Part shown: piece after piece, positions 27,451-35,957 of the stretch
How positions within the stretch are numbered: the stretch's first letter is position 1
Layout: every line of letters starts with the position of its first letter
Source of the DNA: Nonlabens sp. Ci31
GTDB taxonomy: Bacteria > Bacteroidota > Bacteroidia > Flavobacteriales > Flavobacteriaceae
DNA: 64,000 bases
Reading direction: 5' to 3'
NCBI RefSeq assembly: GCF_012974865.1
Contig: NZ_CP043633.1
Location: 868,001-932,000 of the forward strand
Translations under genes and position numbers: made by a program
The notes under the pieces: generated by a model
What the model was told of the DNA's origin: nothing
Seen by the model: the letters and a program-made list of their open reading frames with translations, nothing else
Database searches by the model: none

Positions 27451-27645
27451 TAAAGTAAAAATAACAATAATTAAGCCACTTGTAACTTCAAGCGGTGGTT
27501 TAAAGATTCCTTTGCTAAATTATTCTGATTTTGCATCAAATCGAGCTCAACATCACCTCCTAGTTACTCTAAAAAAAATAAAAGCAGTCCCGAATTCCTA
27601 CTATCAGACTATAAAAACTGGCTATGGAGTCTGAAGGTAAATCAA

Positions 27646-27653
27646 TAACTTTG
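27646..27653 (+). promoter_or_regulatory. Candidate -7 box directly before the RNA methylase ATG
   Basis: TAACTTTG matches TAnnTTTG and ends 4 nt before ATG 27658, implying a leaderless or nearly leaderless transcript. Confidence 0.5.
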
Positions 27654-27657
27654 CCAT

Positions 27658-28140
27658 ATGAAAATAGATAATCTCGAGCAAGGATATTACGGTATTGGAA
27701 TTATGAATGGCAAGACTCCAGAAAATCTAGGCGTTTTATGGCGTACAGCTCAAAATCTAGGAGCTAATTTTATCTTTACGATTGGGAAGCGCTATGCAAA
27801 ACAAGCCTGCGACACCCATAATGCAGTAGGTGCTATTCCATATTTTCACTACAAAAGCTTTGATGATTTTTACACTCATTTACCTAAAGGCGCTATGATC
27901 GTAGGTATCGAATTAACTGATACTGCAATGCCGCTAGAAGAGTTTAAGCACCCACGTAATTGCGTCTATTTACTAGGTGCAGAAGATCATGGACTCACTA
28001 ATGAGGCGCTAGCAAAATCGCAACATATTATTAAATTCCATACTCCTAAGAGCCTTAACGTAGCTGTTGCGGGCAGCATCATCATGTATGATAGAAGCGT
28101 AAAAGGAACCAGTATTTATCTGGATGGGAAAGCAGTATAA
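27658..28140 (+). CDS. SPOUT-family RNA 2'-O-methyltransferase
   Basis: 160 residues, the length of a minimal SpoU/TrmH-type enzyme. Motif 1 ENLGVLWRTAQNLGANFIFT, motif 2 YLLGAEDHGLTNEAL and motif 3 SLNVAVAGSIIMYDR form the knotted SAM-binding fold. It should methylate the ribose of a tRNA or rRNA nucleotide. The size resembles TrmL, but I cannot assign the target base. It stands alone. Confidence 0.85.
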   Translation: MKIDNLEQGYYGIGIMNGKTPENLGVLWRTAQNLGANFIFTIGKRYAKQACDTHNAVGAIPYFHYKSFDDFYTHLPKGAMIVGIELTDTAMPLEEFKHPRNCVYLLGAEDHGLTNEALAKSQHIIKFHTPKSLNVAVAGSIIMYDRSVKGTSIYLDGKAV

Positions 28141-28245
28141 TCGGAATCATTTGTTAGATTATTTTAATATATACTGATTATTAAAAGTGTAAGTTCAAAA
28201 ACATAAAATATTTATTTTTTCTTTTAACAATTACAATTTATTATA

Positions 28246-28441
28246 ATGAAACAAGGAACTGTAAAAATATTTTAATGAGTCTAAGGGATTTGGATTCATT
28301 ACTGAAGAAGGAACAAATCAAGAATGCTTCGTTCATATTACTGGACTTATCGATGAGATAAGGGAAGGTGATCTAGTAGAATATGAAGAAACAGAAGGTA
28401 AAAAAGGGGTGAACGCTGTAAATGTAAGAGAAGTTCAATAA
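28246..28441 (+). pseudogene. Cold-shock protein gene with a +1 frameshift
   Basis: If one T of the TTTT run at 28270-28273 is removed, the frame encodes a complete 64-residue cold-shock protein: MKQGTVKIFN, then the RNP1 motif SKGFGFI, RNP2-like CFVHIT, and a normal end NAVNVREVQ. As written, translation stops after nine codons. The long AT-rich leader and strong terminator of a csp gene are both present. The cause may be a true inactivating mutation, slippage in the T run that restores some protein, or a sequencing error. All downstream codons are intact, so the event is recent. Confidence 0.85.
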
Positions 28442-28466
28442 CTTAGTTTTATATTTGTCAAGCATA

Positions 28467-28503
28467 AAATCCCATTTCAGTAATATGAAGTGGGATTTTT
28501 ATT
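28467..28503 (+). terminator. Terminator of the cold-shock gene
   Basis: 13-bp stem AAATCCCATTTCA / TGAAGTGGGATTT (one wobble pair) followed by a T run. Confidence 0.8.
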
Positions 28504-28515
28504 TAAAATAGTAAG

Positions 28516-29394
28516 ATGGATAAAAAAATAAGCTACTACAGAGAATCGGGAAGCTACCATGCTCCTAGCCTTTTCATAAGTGTGGTCTTCTTAATCTTCT
28601 TATCGCTCTTGTTAGCATATCTTTATAATGCTATAACCATAGTGATGCCTATTATTTACATTAATGTATTGTTAGTATTTGGGCTGGGAATAGTTTTAGG
28701 GTATTCTATTCTTGTGTTGTGTAAATTAAGTAAGGTTGGTAACTATAAAATAAGAATAGGCCTCGCTCTTCTTATTGGAATTCTCACACTGTACTTTCAG
28801 TGGTCTGCTTATTTAGGATATCTTATCAATGAGGGTTTACCTAGTCTAAAGTCGTATATACGCACTTTGGGATGGATATTCTATGATTCTATAGAAAAAG
28901 AAGTTATCGTAGAATTATACCATTACGGCGCTTATGAAGTTTTTAATACCCAAGTAACGGATTATGCTCTATTATTTATATGGTTCCTAGAGGCGGCAAT
29001 TATAATTGCGATCCCAATTCTTGCAGTTTTTAGGTATGTGCCTTTACCTATTTCCGACACTTACAACAAATTCTATGATCAGTATACAATAGAGAAAGAC
29101 TTTAGATCTTTAGGATCTGGAGAGCTTACTGCCTATAGAATTCATACTGGTCCAGCTGTTGCCCTACAAGAACTTGAAGGTGGCAAAGCAAATAGACATA
29201 GCAAGATCAAAATATATTATTTACCTCAAGAGAGTAAGCAATACCTAAAGGCTGAAAATATTTCTGTACAGCGCAGGAATGAAAGTAAGACGGAAGTAGA
29301 TGTAATCATCAAATATTTAGAGCTTTCAACACCTCATGCAAAGGAATTACTTGAAACATTTAGGCACAGGAAAGATGGTTTTCAATTGTTGTAA
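28516..29394 (+). CDS. Membrane protein of unknown function
   Basis: 292 residues. Four hydrophobic segments stand out: about 20-42, 48-70, 82-102 and 152-172. The C-terminal 110 residues are soluble and charged, with AYRIHTGPAVALQELEGGKA and a strand-rich end. No catalytic motif is visible and I recognise no family. It begins 13 nt after the csp terminator and ends before a bidirectional terminator, so it is likely a single-gene unit or reached by read-through. Confidence 0.65.
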   Translation: MDKKISYYRESGSYHAPSLFISVVFLIFLSLLLAYLYNAITIVMPIIYINVLLVFGLGIVLGYSILVLCKLSKVGNYKIRIGLALLIGILTLYFQWSAYLGYLINEGLPSLKSYIRTLGWIFYDSIEKEVIVELYHYGAYEVFNTQVTDYALLFIWFLEAAIIIAIPILAVFRYVPLPISDTYNKFYDQYTIEKDFRSLGSGELTAYRIHTGPAVALQELEGGKANRHSKIKIYYLPQESKQYLKAENISVQRRNESKTEVDVIIKYLELSTPHAKELLETFRHRKDGFQLL

Positions 29395-29412
29395 ATCTGA
29401 ATTTAGGGCATA

Positions 29413-29447
29413 AAAAAACCGTCTAAGCTGAGCTTAGACGGTTTTTT
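29413..29447. terminator. Bidirectional terminator
   Basis: Near-perfect stem AAAAAACCGTCTAAGC / GCTTAGACGGTTTTTT, with A and T runs on both sides. It lies between the convergent membrane-protein gene and the ompH operon. Confidence 0.9.
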
Positions 29448-29467
29448 GTAATTAAATCAGATGTCAA

Positions 29468-29992
29468 TTATTTTACACCTAACTCTGCTTTTACGTCTTT
29501 AGTAAGATCATAACCGTCAGCCATGATGATACCTGTTCCTGTGGTAGAATCTAATACATAATCAAAACCTTTTTCACGAGCTACTTTAAATATAGCTTCT
29601 CTTACTTGTTTGTAAAGAGGCTTTAATAGGTCGGTTCTTTTCTGACCCATAGCTTTTTGTGAGTTTTGATAATACTCTTCTAACTTCTTCTGACCTTCTG
29701 CAAGCTCGGCAAGTATTCTTTCGTTTTCTTCCTGAGTTCTTTGTGGAGCAGCTTCTTGTGCAGTCTGATATCTCGTCTTCAATTCTTTATCCATCGCTGT
29801 CAACTTAGTTTCGTAAGTTTTTGCAAGGTTTCTCAACTGCTTGTCAGCTGCGATAGCGCTAGGCATCGATTCTACTAACTCTTGAGAAGCTACGTGACAT
29901 AACTTTGTAGGTTGTGCATCTTGTGCCTGACCTAGCTGGATACCTGCAAAGATGAATGTGATTACTGCTATTAGGGTTTTTACTTGTTTCAT
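29468..29992 (-). CDS. OmpH/Skp-family periplasmic chaperone (second copy)
   Basis: 174 residues with a signal peptide (IAVITFIFAGIQLGQAQ) and the Skp pattern: CHVASQELVESMPSA, a long coiled coil (about 45-120, KLEEYYQNSQKAMGQK), then a C-terminal AREKGFDYVLDSTTGTGIIM. Skp chaperones carry unfolded outer-membrane proteins to BamA. It is the last gene of the bamA operon, 72 nt after the first ompH copy. Confidence 0.9.
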   Translation of the reverse strand: MKQVKTLIAVITFIFAGIQLGQAQDAQPTKLCHVASQELVESMPSAIAADKQLRNLAKTYETKLTAMDKELKTRYQTAQEAAPQRTQEENERILAELAEGQKKLEEYYQNSQKAMGQKRTDLLKPLYKQVREAIFKVAREKGFDYVLDSTTGTGIIMADGYDLTKDVKAELGVK

Positions 29993-30064
29993 TTTTATAT
30001 AATTGTTATCAATTTTTTTTTAAATTCTGTATTAAATCGGGTGCAAATATAAGGAGTTCCTATA

Positions 30065-30940
30065 TTATTCACCGTCAGGTGAGCTTTTCTTATTGTTTTC
30101 TGCTTTTCTAGCTTCTGCTTCTTCTTTTCTTTTTGCTACTGCGGCGGCTCTAACCTCAATAATACTGTCTCTCCTTTGCTTGCGGTCTTCCAGCATTTTA
30201 TCTCTACGCTCTTTATATTCAGCAGCTTTTACAGCTCTCGTTGAGTCCCGTATTCTTTTTTGTTCATTGCGGGCTGCATCACGATCAGAAATAACTTGTT
30301 GCATTTCTTCTTTTTTGTCTTCTCTAGCTTGTTCTTTTTCTTCCTTTTGCTCTGCTTCTTGTACAGATAAGTATGGCTCAGCTTTATCCTCTTGTTTCTG
30401 ATCTGCCTCTCTTTTCTTCCCTGCTCTTCCTATTGCTCTTAAAACTTGATCACTCAAGTCGTGACGCTCTGCGCTATACAAAAGTGCAATATCAGAACTA
30501 TCTACTAAAAAATCATATTTTCTTTGCTTTCCTATTTTTTGAATTTCATTAAAAACTTGATCTTGTACTGGCTGTATTAATTGTTGTTTTTGTAACAAAA
30601 AGTCGCCTTGTGCTCCAAATCTTTTTTGTTGATATTCTGCAAGTTCCTGTTCTTTTAGGGCAATATCTTCTTCTTTTTCTTCAATAAGCTCTTTGGTAAG
30701 AAGGACTTGCTCATTTTGAAGAGAGGCTTTCATTCGAGAAATTTCATTTGCCATTTGATCAATCTCTCCTTTCCACTTTTGCATTTTTTGCTCCAGTTGT
30801 TTTGAAGCCTCTTGATACTCTGGTACACTTTCAAGAATATACTCCATGTCTATGTACCCTACCCTTGCTCCTCTTTGCGCTTTCGCGAAAGCGAGACTAA
30901 AAAAGGCTGCTATACTGATAATTAAAATCCTATTTTTCAT
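30065..30940 (-). CDS. OmpH/Skp-family periplasmic chaperone with long charged C-terminal extension
   Basis: 291 residues. Signal peptide, then VGYIDMEYILESVPEY, a coiled coil (about 45-115) and DFLVDSSDIALLYS, which complete an Skp fold by about residue 165. The remaining 125 residues are a highly charged Lys/Glu/Arg helix (EERRDKMLEDRKQRR-like), longer than usual Skp. The end of the signal peptide, Phe-Ala-Lys-Ala-Gln, is encoded by the palindrome repeat at 30879. It lies directly after bamA, so it is a BamA-linked chaperone. Confidence 0.88.
   Translation of the reverse strand: MKNRILIISIAAFFSLAFAKAQRGARVGYIDMEYILESVPEYQEASKQLEQKMQKWKGEIDQMANEISRMKASLQNEQVLLTKELIEEKEEDIALKEQELAEYQQKRFGAQGDFLLQKQQLIQPVQDQVFNEIQKIGKQRKYDFLVDSSDIALLYSAERHDLSDQVLRAIGRAGKKREADQKQEDKAEPYLSVQEAEQKEEKEQAREDKKEEMQQVISDRDAARNEQKRIRDSTRAVKAAEYKERRDKMLEDRKQRRDSIIEVRAAAVAKRKEEAEARKAENNKKSSPDGE
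30879..30892. repeat. GCTTTCGCGAAAGC palindrome in an ompH signal peptide
   Basis: Exact 14-bp copy; in the gene it reads Ala-Phe-Ala-Lys-Ala, just before Gln, at the signal peptidase site. Confidence 0.85.
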
Positions 30941-30974
30941 AAGCTTATTATTAAGAGAAATAATCGTGCCATAC

Positions 30975-33554
30975 TTAAAATTGTTGACCGATTATAAAGT
31001 GAACGTTCCAACCACTAGGATCATTGCTCACTGCGTTAGGAACGCTATCAAATCCGTAACCAAAATCTACTCCTAGAAGACCGAATGCCGGCATAAATAT
31101 ACGTAATCCTACTCCGGCAGATCTCTGTACATCAAAAGGATTATAACTTCTAAAGCGATCATAAGAACCCGCAGCCTCTGCAAAACTAAGTATGTAAATA
31201 GAAGCGGCTTGCTCTAAAGAGATCGGGTAACGCAACTCCATAGAGAATTTGTTGTAAACGGTATCACCATCTGCACTATTCGTAAGCGCACTGTTATCAT
31301 AACCACGCATTCTAATAATATCACGACCATCTAATGAAAATGCTCCTAGACCATCACCCCCCACAAAAAATCTTTCAAATGGAACCAGTCCTCGATCATT
31401 GTTATAAGCCCCTAAGAAACCGAACTCTGTCTTGGTCTGTAAGATTAATTTTTCATAAAGTTGTGTGTACCAAGTTCCTTCAAATTTAATCTTGTAATAT
31501 TCTAAGAATTTAAATTTTTCTTGATCTATCTTACCTCGATCTGCTATACCGTTGGTTTGAAATTCAGGGTTGTCCTCTAGGTTAGCATAATCTACTCCAT
31601 TCCAAACAGAATAGGGTAGTGTCATCTTTGCAGTTAGTGAAAAGGAGGAACCATAAGTAGGAAAAATAGGATTCACCCCTACATTATTACGACTCAATCC
31701 TAATGTATAAGCTAAGTTATTAGAAAACCCATTAGGGAAATTAAATAAATTGGTTTGGTAATTCTTCAGGTTGTAATGTTGGAAAGAAAGCGCCTGAGAG
31801 AATTGAAAATATTGATCTGGCCATTCCAGTCTTTTGGCAAGACCTACAGTCCCTCCTGTAATTAAGAAACGCTGATTTCTATCTACTTCTCTAAAGTTTT
31901 GCTGGTTCACACGGTATTGCTCACTGTGTGAAAAGGAGACGTTGAAGGATACTGGTTTTTTACCTCCTAACCATGGCTCCGTAAAATTAAGACTGTAGGT
32001 TCTAAAGATGGTACTGGCTTGGGCTCTTACCGCAAGTGTCTGACCATCTCCCATAGGAACTGGCTCGTAGGCTTTTGCCTTAAATAGATTCCTTAACGAG
32101 AAGTTATTGAATCGCAACCCTAAGGTACCTACAAATCCACCACCACCATAACCACCTTGTAACTCTATCTGACTAGCGCCTGCTTCTACAAGTTCATAGT
32201 CTACATCTACAGTGCCCTCTTCTTGGTTCACATTAGTCAACTGTGGATTGATTTTCTGGGCATCAAAGAAACCTAACTGGCCTAATTCTCTAATGGAATT
32301 GATAATCTTCTGACGAGAGTATTTTTCTCCTGGAGAAGTTCTAATTGCTCTATAGATAACGTGATCGTTAGTCCTTGTATTACCGCTTACGCTAATATTA
32401 TTAAAGTAAGCTTCTTTACCTTCTACAATTCTAATTTCAAAATCAATAGTATCATTTTGAACACGAGTTTCTACTGCGTTTACACTAGAGAAGAGGTAAC
32501 CACTATTTTGATATAGGTTAGTCAAATCCTCAGAATCCGGATCTTCTGGATTGCTTATACGTTCATCAAAGGCAACACCATTATAGACATCTCCTTTTTC
32601 AATTTTAAGCAATCGCTTTAATTGTTCATTAGTGTATACCGTATTCCCTATAAACTTAATATCACCAAAGTAATACTTACTTCCTTCCTCTACCTCTATA
32701 TTAAGGGCTATAGTTTTTTCGTTCTTCCTTGTTAATGTATCAGAAATAACCCGGGCATCACGATAACCGTTCTCTTTGTATTTATCGACAACAGAGAGCA
32801 AGTCTTCTTGAAAATCTTCTTCTACGTATTTAGATCTTTTAAAGACCCTTAAAAAGAACTTCTTCTTAGTATTAGACATCGCACCTCGCAGCTCCTTATC
32901 TTTAAGTTGCTCATTACCATCAAATGTGATGTTAGAAATTTTCACCTTATTACCTCTATCAATATCGATTTTCATGTTCACGATATTACTCCCAGCAGTG
33001 TCTTCTACCGTACGGGTTTTCACCTTAGCATCTGCATAAAGGAATCCTTTTTTACGGTACTTATCTTCTATAAAAGATCTCGTAGTGGTTACTAAGTTTT
33101 CTGTTGCTTTTCTACCTTTAGTAAGCTTTAACTCATTCTTGAGGTCTTTGATCTTACCTTTACGTAGTCCTTCTATGGTAACTTCATTAAGGTTAGGCAC
33201 CTCAATAATGTTTATTTCTAGGTTGATCGTATCGATAATGTCGTCATTTGGATCACCAATAATATCTGTAGCAAAAATTCTAATGTCGCTGAATAACTTC
33301 AGGTCCCACATTTTTTTCACCACTTGACTCAAACGTTCTCCAGGAACATATACTTCTTCTCCTTTACGCAAGCCTGTAAAAGCGATAACCGTATTCTCGT
33401 TATAAGTCTGGCTTCCGGCCACCGTAATCTCACCAATTTTATATTTGGTGGCATCACCTATGGCAAGGTCACCTCTCTTATCCTGAGCGTATGTCGCCGT
33501 ACTTAAAAATAAGCAGGTTACTATTAGTAGCGAGTTTGCTAACTTTTTAATCAT
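30975..33554 (-). CDS. bamA: Outer membrane protein assembly factor BamA
   Basis: 859 residues from ATG 33554, which leaves one base after the uppS stop; an earlier in-frame start at 33581 would overlap uppS. Signal peptide to about TYAQ, then five POTRA-like repeats (about 45-440; KFIGNTVYTNEQL and SVSGNTRTNDHVI among them), and a 16-strand barrel from about residue 460. The barrel holds the loop-6 motif (V/I)RGF-like region MRGYDNSAL and ends in an aromatic strand WNVHFIIGQQF. It inserts barrel proteins into the outer membrane. Confidence 0.95.
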   Translation of the reverse strand: MIKKLANSLLIVTCLFLSTATYAQDKRGDLAIGDATKYKIGEITVAGSQTYNENTVIAFTGLRKGEEVYVPGERLSQVVKKMWDLKLFSDIRIFATDIIGDPNDDIIDTINLEINIIEVPNLNEVTIEGLRKGKIKDLKNELKLTKGRKATENLVTTTRSFIEDKYRKKGFLYADAKVKTRTVEDTAGSNIVNMKIDIDRGNKVKISNITFDGNEQLKDKELRGAMSNTKKKFFLRVFKRSKYVEEDFQEDLLSVVDKYKENGYRDARVISDTLTRKNEKTIALNIEVEEGSKYYFGDIKFIGNTVYTNEQLKRLLKIEKGDVYNGVAFDERISNPEDPDSEDLTNLYQNSGYLFSSVNAVETRVQNDTIDFEIRIVEGKEAYFNNISVSGNTRTNDHVIYRAIRTSPGEKYSRQKIINSIRELGQLGFFDAQKINPQLTNVNQEEGTVDVDYELVEAGASQIELQGGYGGGGFVGTLGLRFNNFSLRNLFKAKAYEPVPMGDGQTLAVRAQASTIFRTYSLNFTEPWLGGKKPVSFNVSFSHSEQYRVNQQNFREVDRNQRFLITGGTVGLAKRLEWPDQYFQFSQALSFQHYNLKNYQTNLFNFPNGFSNNLAYTLGLSRNNVGVNPIFPTYGSSFSLTAKMTLPYSVWNGVDYANLEDNPEFQTNGIADRGKIDQEKFKFLEYYKIKFEGTWYTQLYEKLILQTKTEFGFLGAYNNDRGLVPFERFFVGGDGLGAFSLDGRDIIRMRGYDNSALTNSADGDTVYNKFSMELRYPISLEQAASIYILSFAEAAGSYDRFRSYNPFDVQRSAGVGLRIFMPAFGLLGVDFGYGFDSVPNAVSNDPSGWNVHFIIGQQF

Positions 33555-33555
33555 T

Positions 33556-34290
33556 CTATAATTGTTCACTTGTTTTACCAAACCTTCTTTCTCTATCTTG
33601 ATAATTATGTATAGCTTCTACCAGATGTTCTTTTCTAAAATCTGGCCATAGCACTTCTGTAAAATATAATTCTGCATAAGCGATTTGCCATAAAAGGAAA
33701 TTGCTTATTCTTTGTTCTCCACTGGTACGTATCAACAAATCTACATCTGGCATATAGCTCGTATATAAATGCTTATTGATGATATCTGTATCAATCTGTT
33801 CTATTTCTAAGGTGCCTTCCTTTACCTGACTGGCCACATTTTTAATCACTGTAATTAATTCTTCTCTAGATCCATAACTTAAGGCTAGAGTTAAATTCAT
33901 TCTTTTATTATCCTTAGTAGCTTCAATTACTTCTGCTAGTTCTCTTTGAGCTGTTTTAGGTAAAAGTTCTAATACCCCTACGGCCTTAAGAGAGATATTA
34001 TTCTTTTGCAATGTGGGTAGTTCCTTTTTAAGGCTAGAAACCAGCAACCTCATCAACGTATCGATTTCTAACTTGGGTCTTTTCCAGTTTTCTGTACTAA
34101 AAGCATATAAAGTCAAATGCTCTACACCTAACTCTGCACAAGTCTCTACGGTCTGACGTACTGCCCTAGCTCCTTTCTCATGACCGCGCACTCTCATCAA
34201 ACCCTGCTTTTTAGCCCACCTACCGTTACCATCCATGATAACTGCAATGTGCTTAGGGATTCTAGTATGATCGAGTAGTTCTGGTGCCAT
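33556..34290 (-). CDS. uppS: Isoprenyl transferase (undecaprenyl diphosphate synthase)
   Basis: 244 residues, normal length. Family motifs: HIAVIMDGNGRWAKKQG with the catalytic Asp (about 19), RGHEKGA, LTLYAFSTENWKRP, and RTSGEQRISNFLLWQIAYAE with ELYFTEVLWPDF near the end. UppS makes the C55 lipid carrier for peptidoglycan and surface glycans from farnesyl diphosphate in the cytoplasm. It sits between the DUF6089 gene (2 nt) and bamA (1 nt), so it is tightly coupled in translation. Confidence 0.95.
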   Translation of the reverse strand: MAPELLDHTRIPKHIAVIMDGNGRWAKKQGLMRVRGHEKGARAVRQTVETCAELGVEHLTLYAFSTENWKRPKLEIDTLMRLLVSSLKKELPTLQKNNISLKAVGVLELLPKTAQRELAEVIEATKDNKRMNLTLALSYGSREELITVIKNVASQVKEGTLEIEQIDTDIINKHLYTSYMPDVDLLIRTSGEQRISNFLLWQIAYAELYFTEVLWPDFRKEHLVEAIHNYQDRERRFGKTSEQL

Positions 34291-34292
34291 AC

Positions 34293-34979
34293 TTAAAAGT
34301 TACAATAACAAGGTTTACGACCGAAAGCATAAGTAAGAGTCACTCCACTAAATACGTACCAGTCATTATTATTGACATTACCAAATCTTAAATTATCAAA
34401 ATCTTTACTTCTCACTGGGTTACTTCCATCTAAATTATCGGTAAAAGTATATCTAGCGCCTATCTCTGCGGCGAGTATCAATTTAGGGGTAATATTTGTC
34501 TTTACTCCAAAAATTATAGGGATCGCAATATCTGTAGTTTCACCGTATGCCTCCAACTGATTTGTGTTATTTAGTGCAAACAAGTCATAATGAAAGGCAG
34601 TAAGTCCTGTGTATAAATACGGAACAATCTGTGGCCTACCAGAGTACAATTCCCATTCCCAGAAGGTGTATTCTACTCCTATACTAGCTTCTATCATGGA
34701 GTAATTGTATTTCAATCCTCTTAGATCTCTAGAGATGTCGTCACTATCATTATCATCACCTACCATATTTGCAGAAATCACACTAGCTCTAAAACTATGT
34801 CTAGGACTGCGGTTCCACTTAAAAACACCTCCTATGGCGACATCTGTAAACTGTATGTATTGTGTACTTCCTACATCACCTATTACATTTGAGGTACCTG
34901 CAAAAATACCGACCTCATAGGTTTGCGCTTTCGCGAAAGCGAAACTAAAAAAAACAATTAAAATGAATAGTGACCGCAT
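34293..34979 (-). CDS. DUF6089-family outer-membrane beta-barrel protein
   Basis: 228 residues. Signal peptide ending Phe-Ala-Lys-Ala-Gln, followed by TYEVGIFAGTSNVIGDVG and a barrel of about eight strands (HSFRASVISANMVGDDND, FWEWELYSGRPQIVPYLYTG) that ends VTLTYAFGRKPCYCNF. The gene is typical of this phylum at this spot between nadK and uppS. Its function is not established; a link to outer-membrane assembly is inferred from the constant neighbourhood. The palindrome repeat codes for the signal peptidase region. Confidence 0.85.
   Translation of the reverse strand: MRSLFILIVFFSFAFAKAQTYEVGIFAGTSNVIGDVGSTQYIQFTDVAIGGVFKWNRSPRHSFRASVISANMVGDDNDSDDISRDLRGLKYNYSMIEASIGVEYTFWEWELYSGRPQIVPYLYTGLTAFHYDLFALNNTNQLEAYGETTDIAIPIIFGVKTNITPKLILAAEIGARYTFTDNLDGSNPVRSKDFDNLRFGNVNNNDWYVFSGVTLTYAFGRKPCYCNF
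34927..34940. repeat. GCTTTCGCGAAAGC palindrome in DUF6089 signal peptide
   Basis: Exact 14-bp copy; reads Ala-Phe-Ala-Lys-Ala before Gln, in the same role as at 30879. Confidence 0.85.
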
Positions 34980-35081
34980 GGAAATTTTAAAACGTGCAAA
35001 TATAACAATTCTCTTTACCCAGCATGATGTTTGCGTGCTCGATTGTAGTATAAGAAAACAGGGAATGATTAATTTTATTGT

Positions 35082-35957
35082 TTAATTACGTTTATCTTCT
35101 CCCCAAAGCAATTTTTCTTGTAGGGTATTGATAAAACTCTGACCTTTCAACTCAATGAGATCGATAGTGAAATCTGCTTTTTTAAGTGTGAGAACAGTTT
35201 CATTAGGAAACGAAGCAATGCGATTATCTAAGGAGGTAAGAAACTCTTCTTCTCTACCGCTCACTTTTATAACGATCTCTGTGTGGTCAGGAATTACTAA
35301 AGGCCTTGCATTAAGGTTGTGTGGAGCAATAGGGGTAATTACAAAAGCATCTGTATCTGGCGATATAACTGGACCACCACAACTGAGACTGTATCCTGTA
35401 GAACCTGTAGGTGTGGAAATAATTAATCCGTCTGCCCAGTAAACGGTTAACAACTCGTTATTGAGCTTGGTCTCAATCTGTATCATACTGGTGGTATTCA
35501 TGCGACTAACAGTTACCTCGTTAAGTGCAAAGTTGTGTGGCGCTGAATGATTTTCTTCATGCTCAGATACCAGTGTGATCAAGGTACGCTTACTCAAAGT
35601 ATAGGACCCATTACTTAAGGCTTCTACCGCTTCAGCAAGTTGATCTTTATGCAATGTCGCTAGAAAACCCAATCTTCCAGTATTGATTCCTATCACAGGA
35701 ATATCCACATTTCCTATGTAAGCAACCGCTCTTAAAATAGTACCGTCCCCACCTATACTTATCAATATATCATAGGACTTATCCAGCTGATCAAAGGATT
35801 CTTGGTTTGAAGCTATATTATTTTGCTTCAAAAGATTGTGAAAATTAGACTCAATAAGTACTTCAGAGTTTTTAAGCTCTAAAAGAGTAATTAACTCCTT
35901 ACAGGTATTGATCGTATCGTCGTGTAGATAACGACCGTATATAGCAACTTTTTTCAT
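35082..35957 (-). CDS. nadK: NAD kinase
   Basis: 291 residues. The signature GGDGT appears as ISIGGDGTILRA (about 66-77), followed by GINTGRLGFLA, NEVTVSR and DGLIISTPTGSTGYSLSCGGP (about 170-190). NadK phosphorylates NAD to NADP with ATP in the cytoplasm. It starts directly after the CBS-protein stop, with no bases between, so the two are translated together. Confidence 0.95.
   Translation of the reverse strand: MKKVAIYGRYLHDDTINTCKELITLLELKNSEVLIESNFHNLLKQNNIASNQESFDQLDKSYDILISIGGDGTILRAVAYIGNVDIPVIGINTGRLGFLATLHKDQLAEAVEALSNGSYTLSKRTLITLVSEHEENHSAPHNFALNEVTVSRMNTTSMIQIETKLNNELLTVYWADGLIISTPTGSTGYSLSCGGPVISPDTDAFVITPIAPHNLNARPLVIPDHTEIVIKVSGREEEFLTSLDNRIASFPNETVLTLKKADFTIDLIELKGQSFINTLQEKLLWGEDKRN

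Noticed and set aside
30093..30401. 102-residue plus-strand Ser-rich frame in ompH
   Set aside because: It is the complement of the charged Lys/Glu/Arg tail of the OmpH-like protein.
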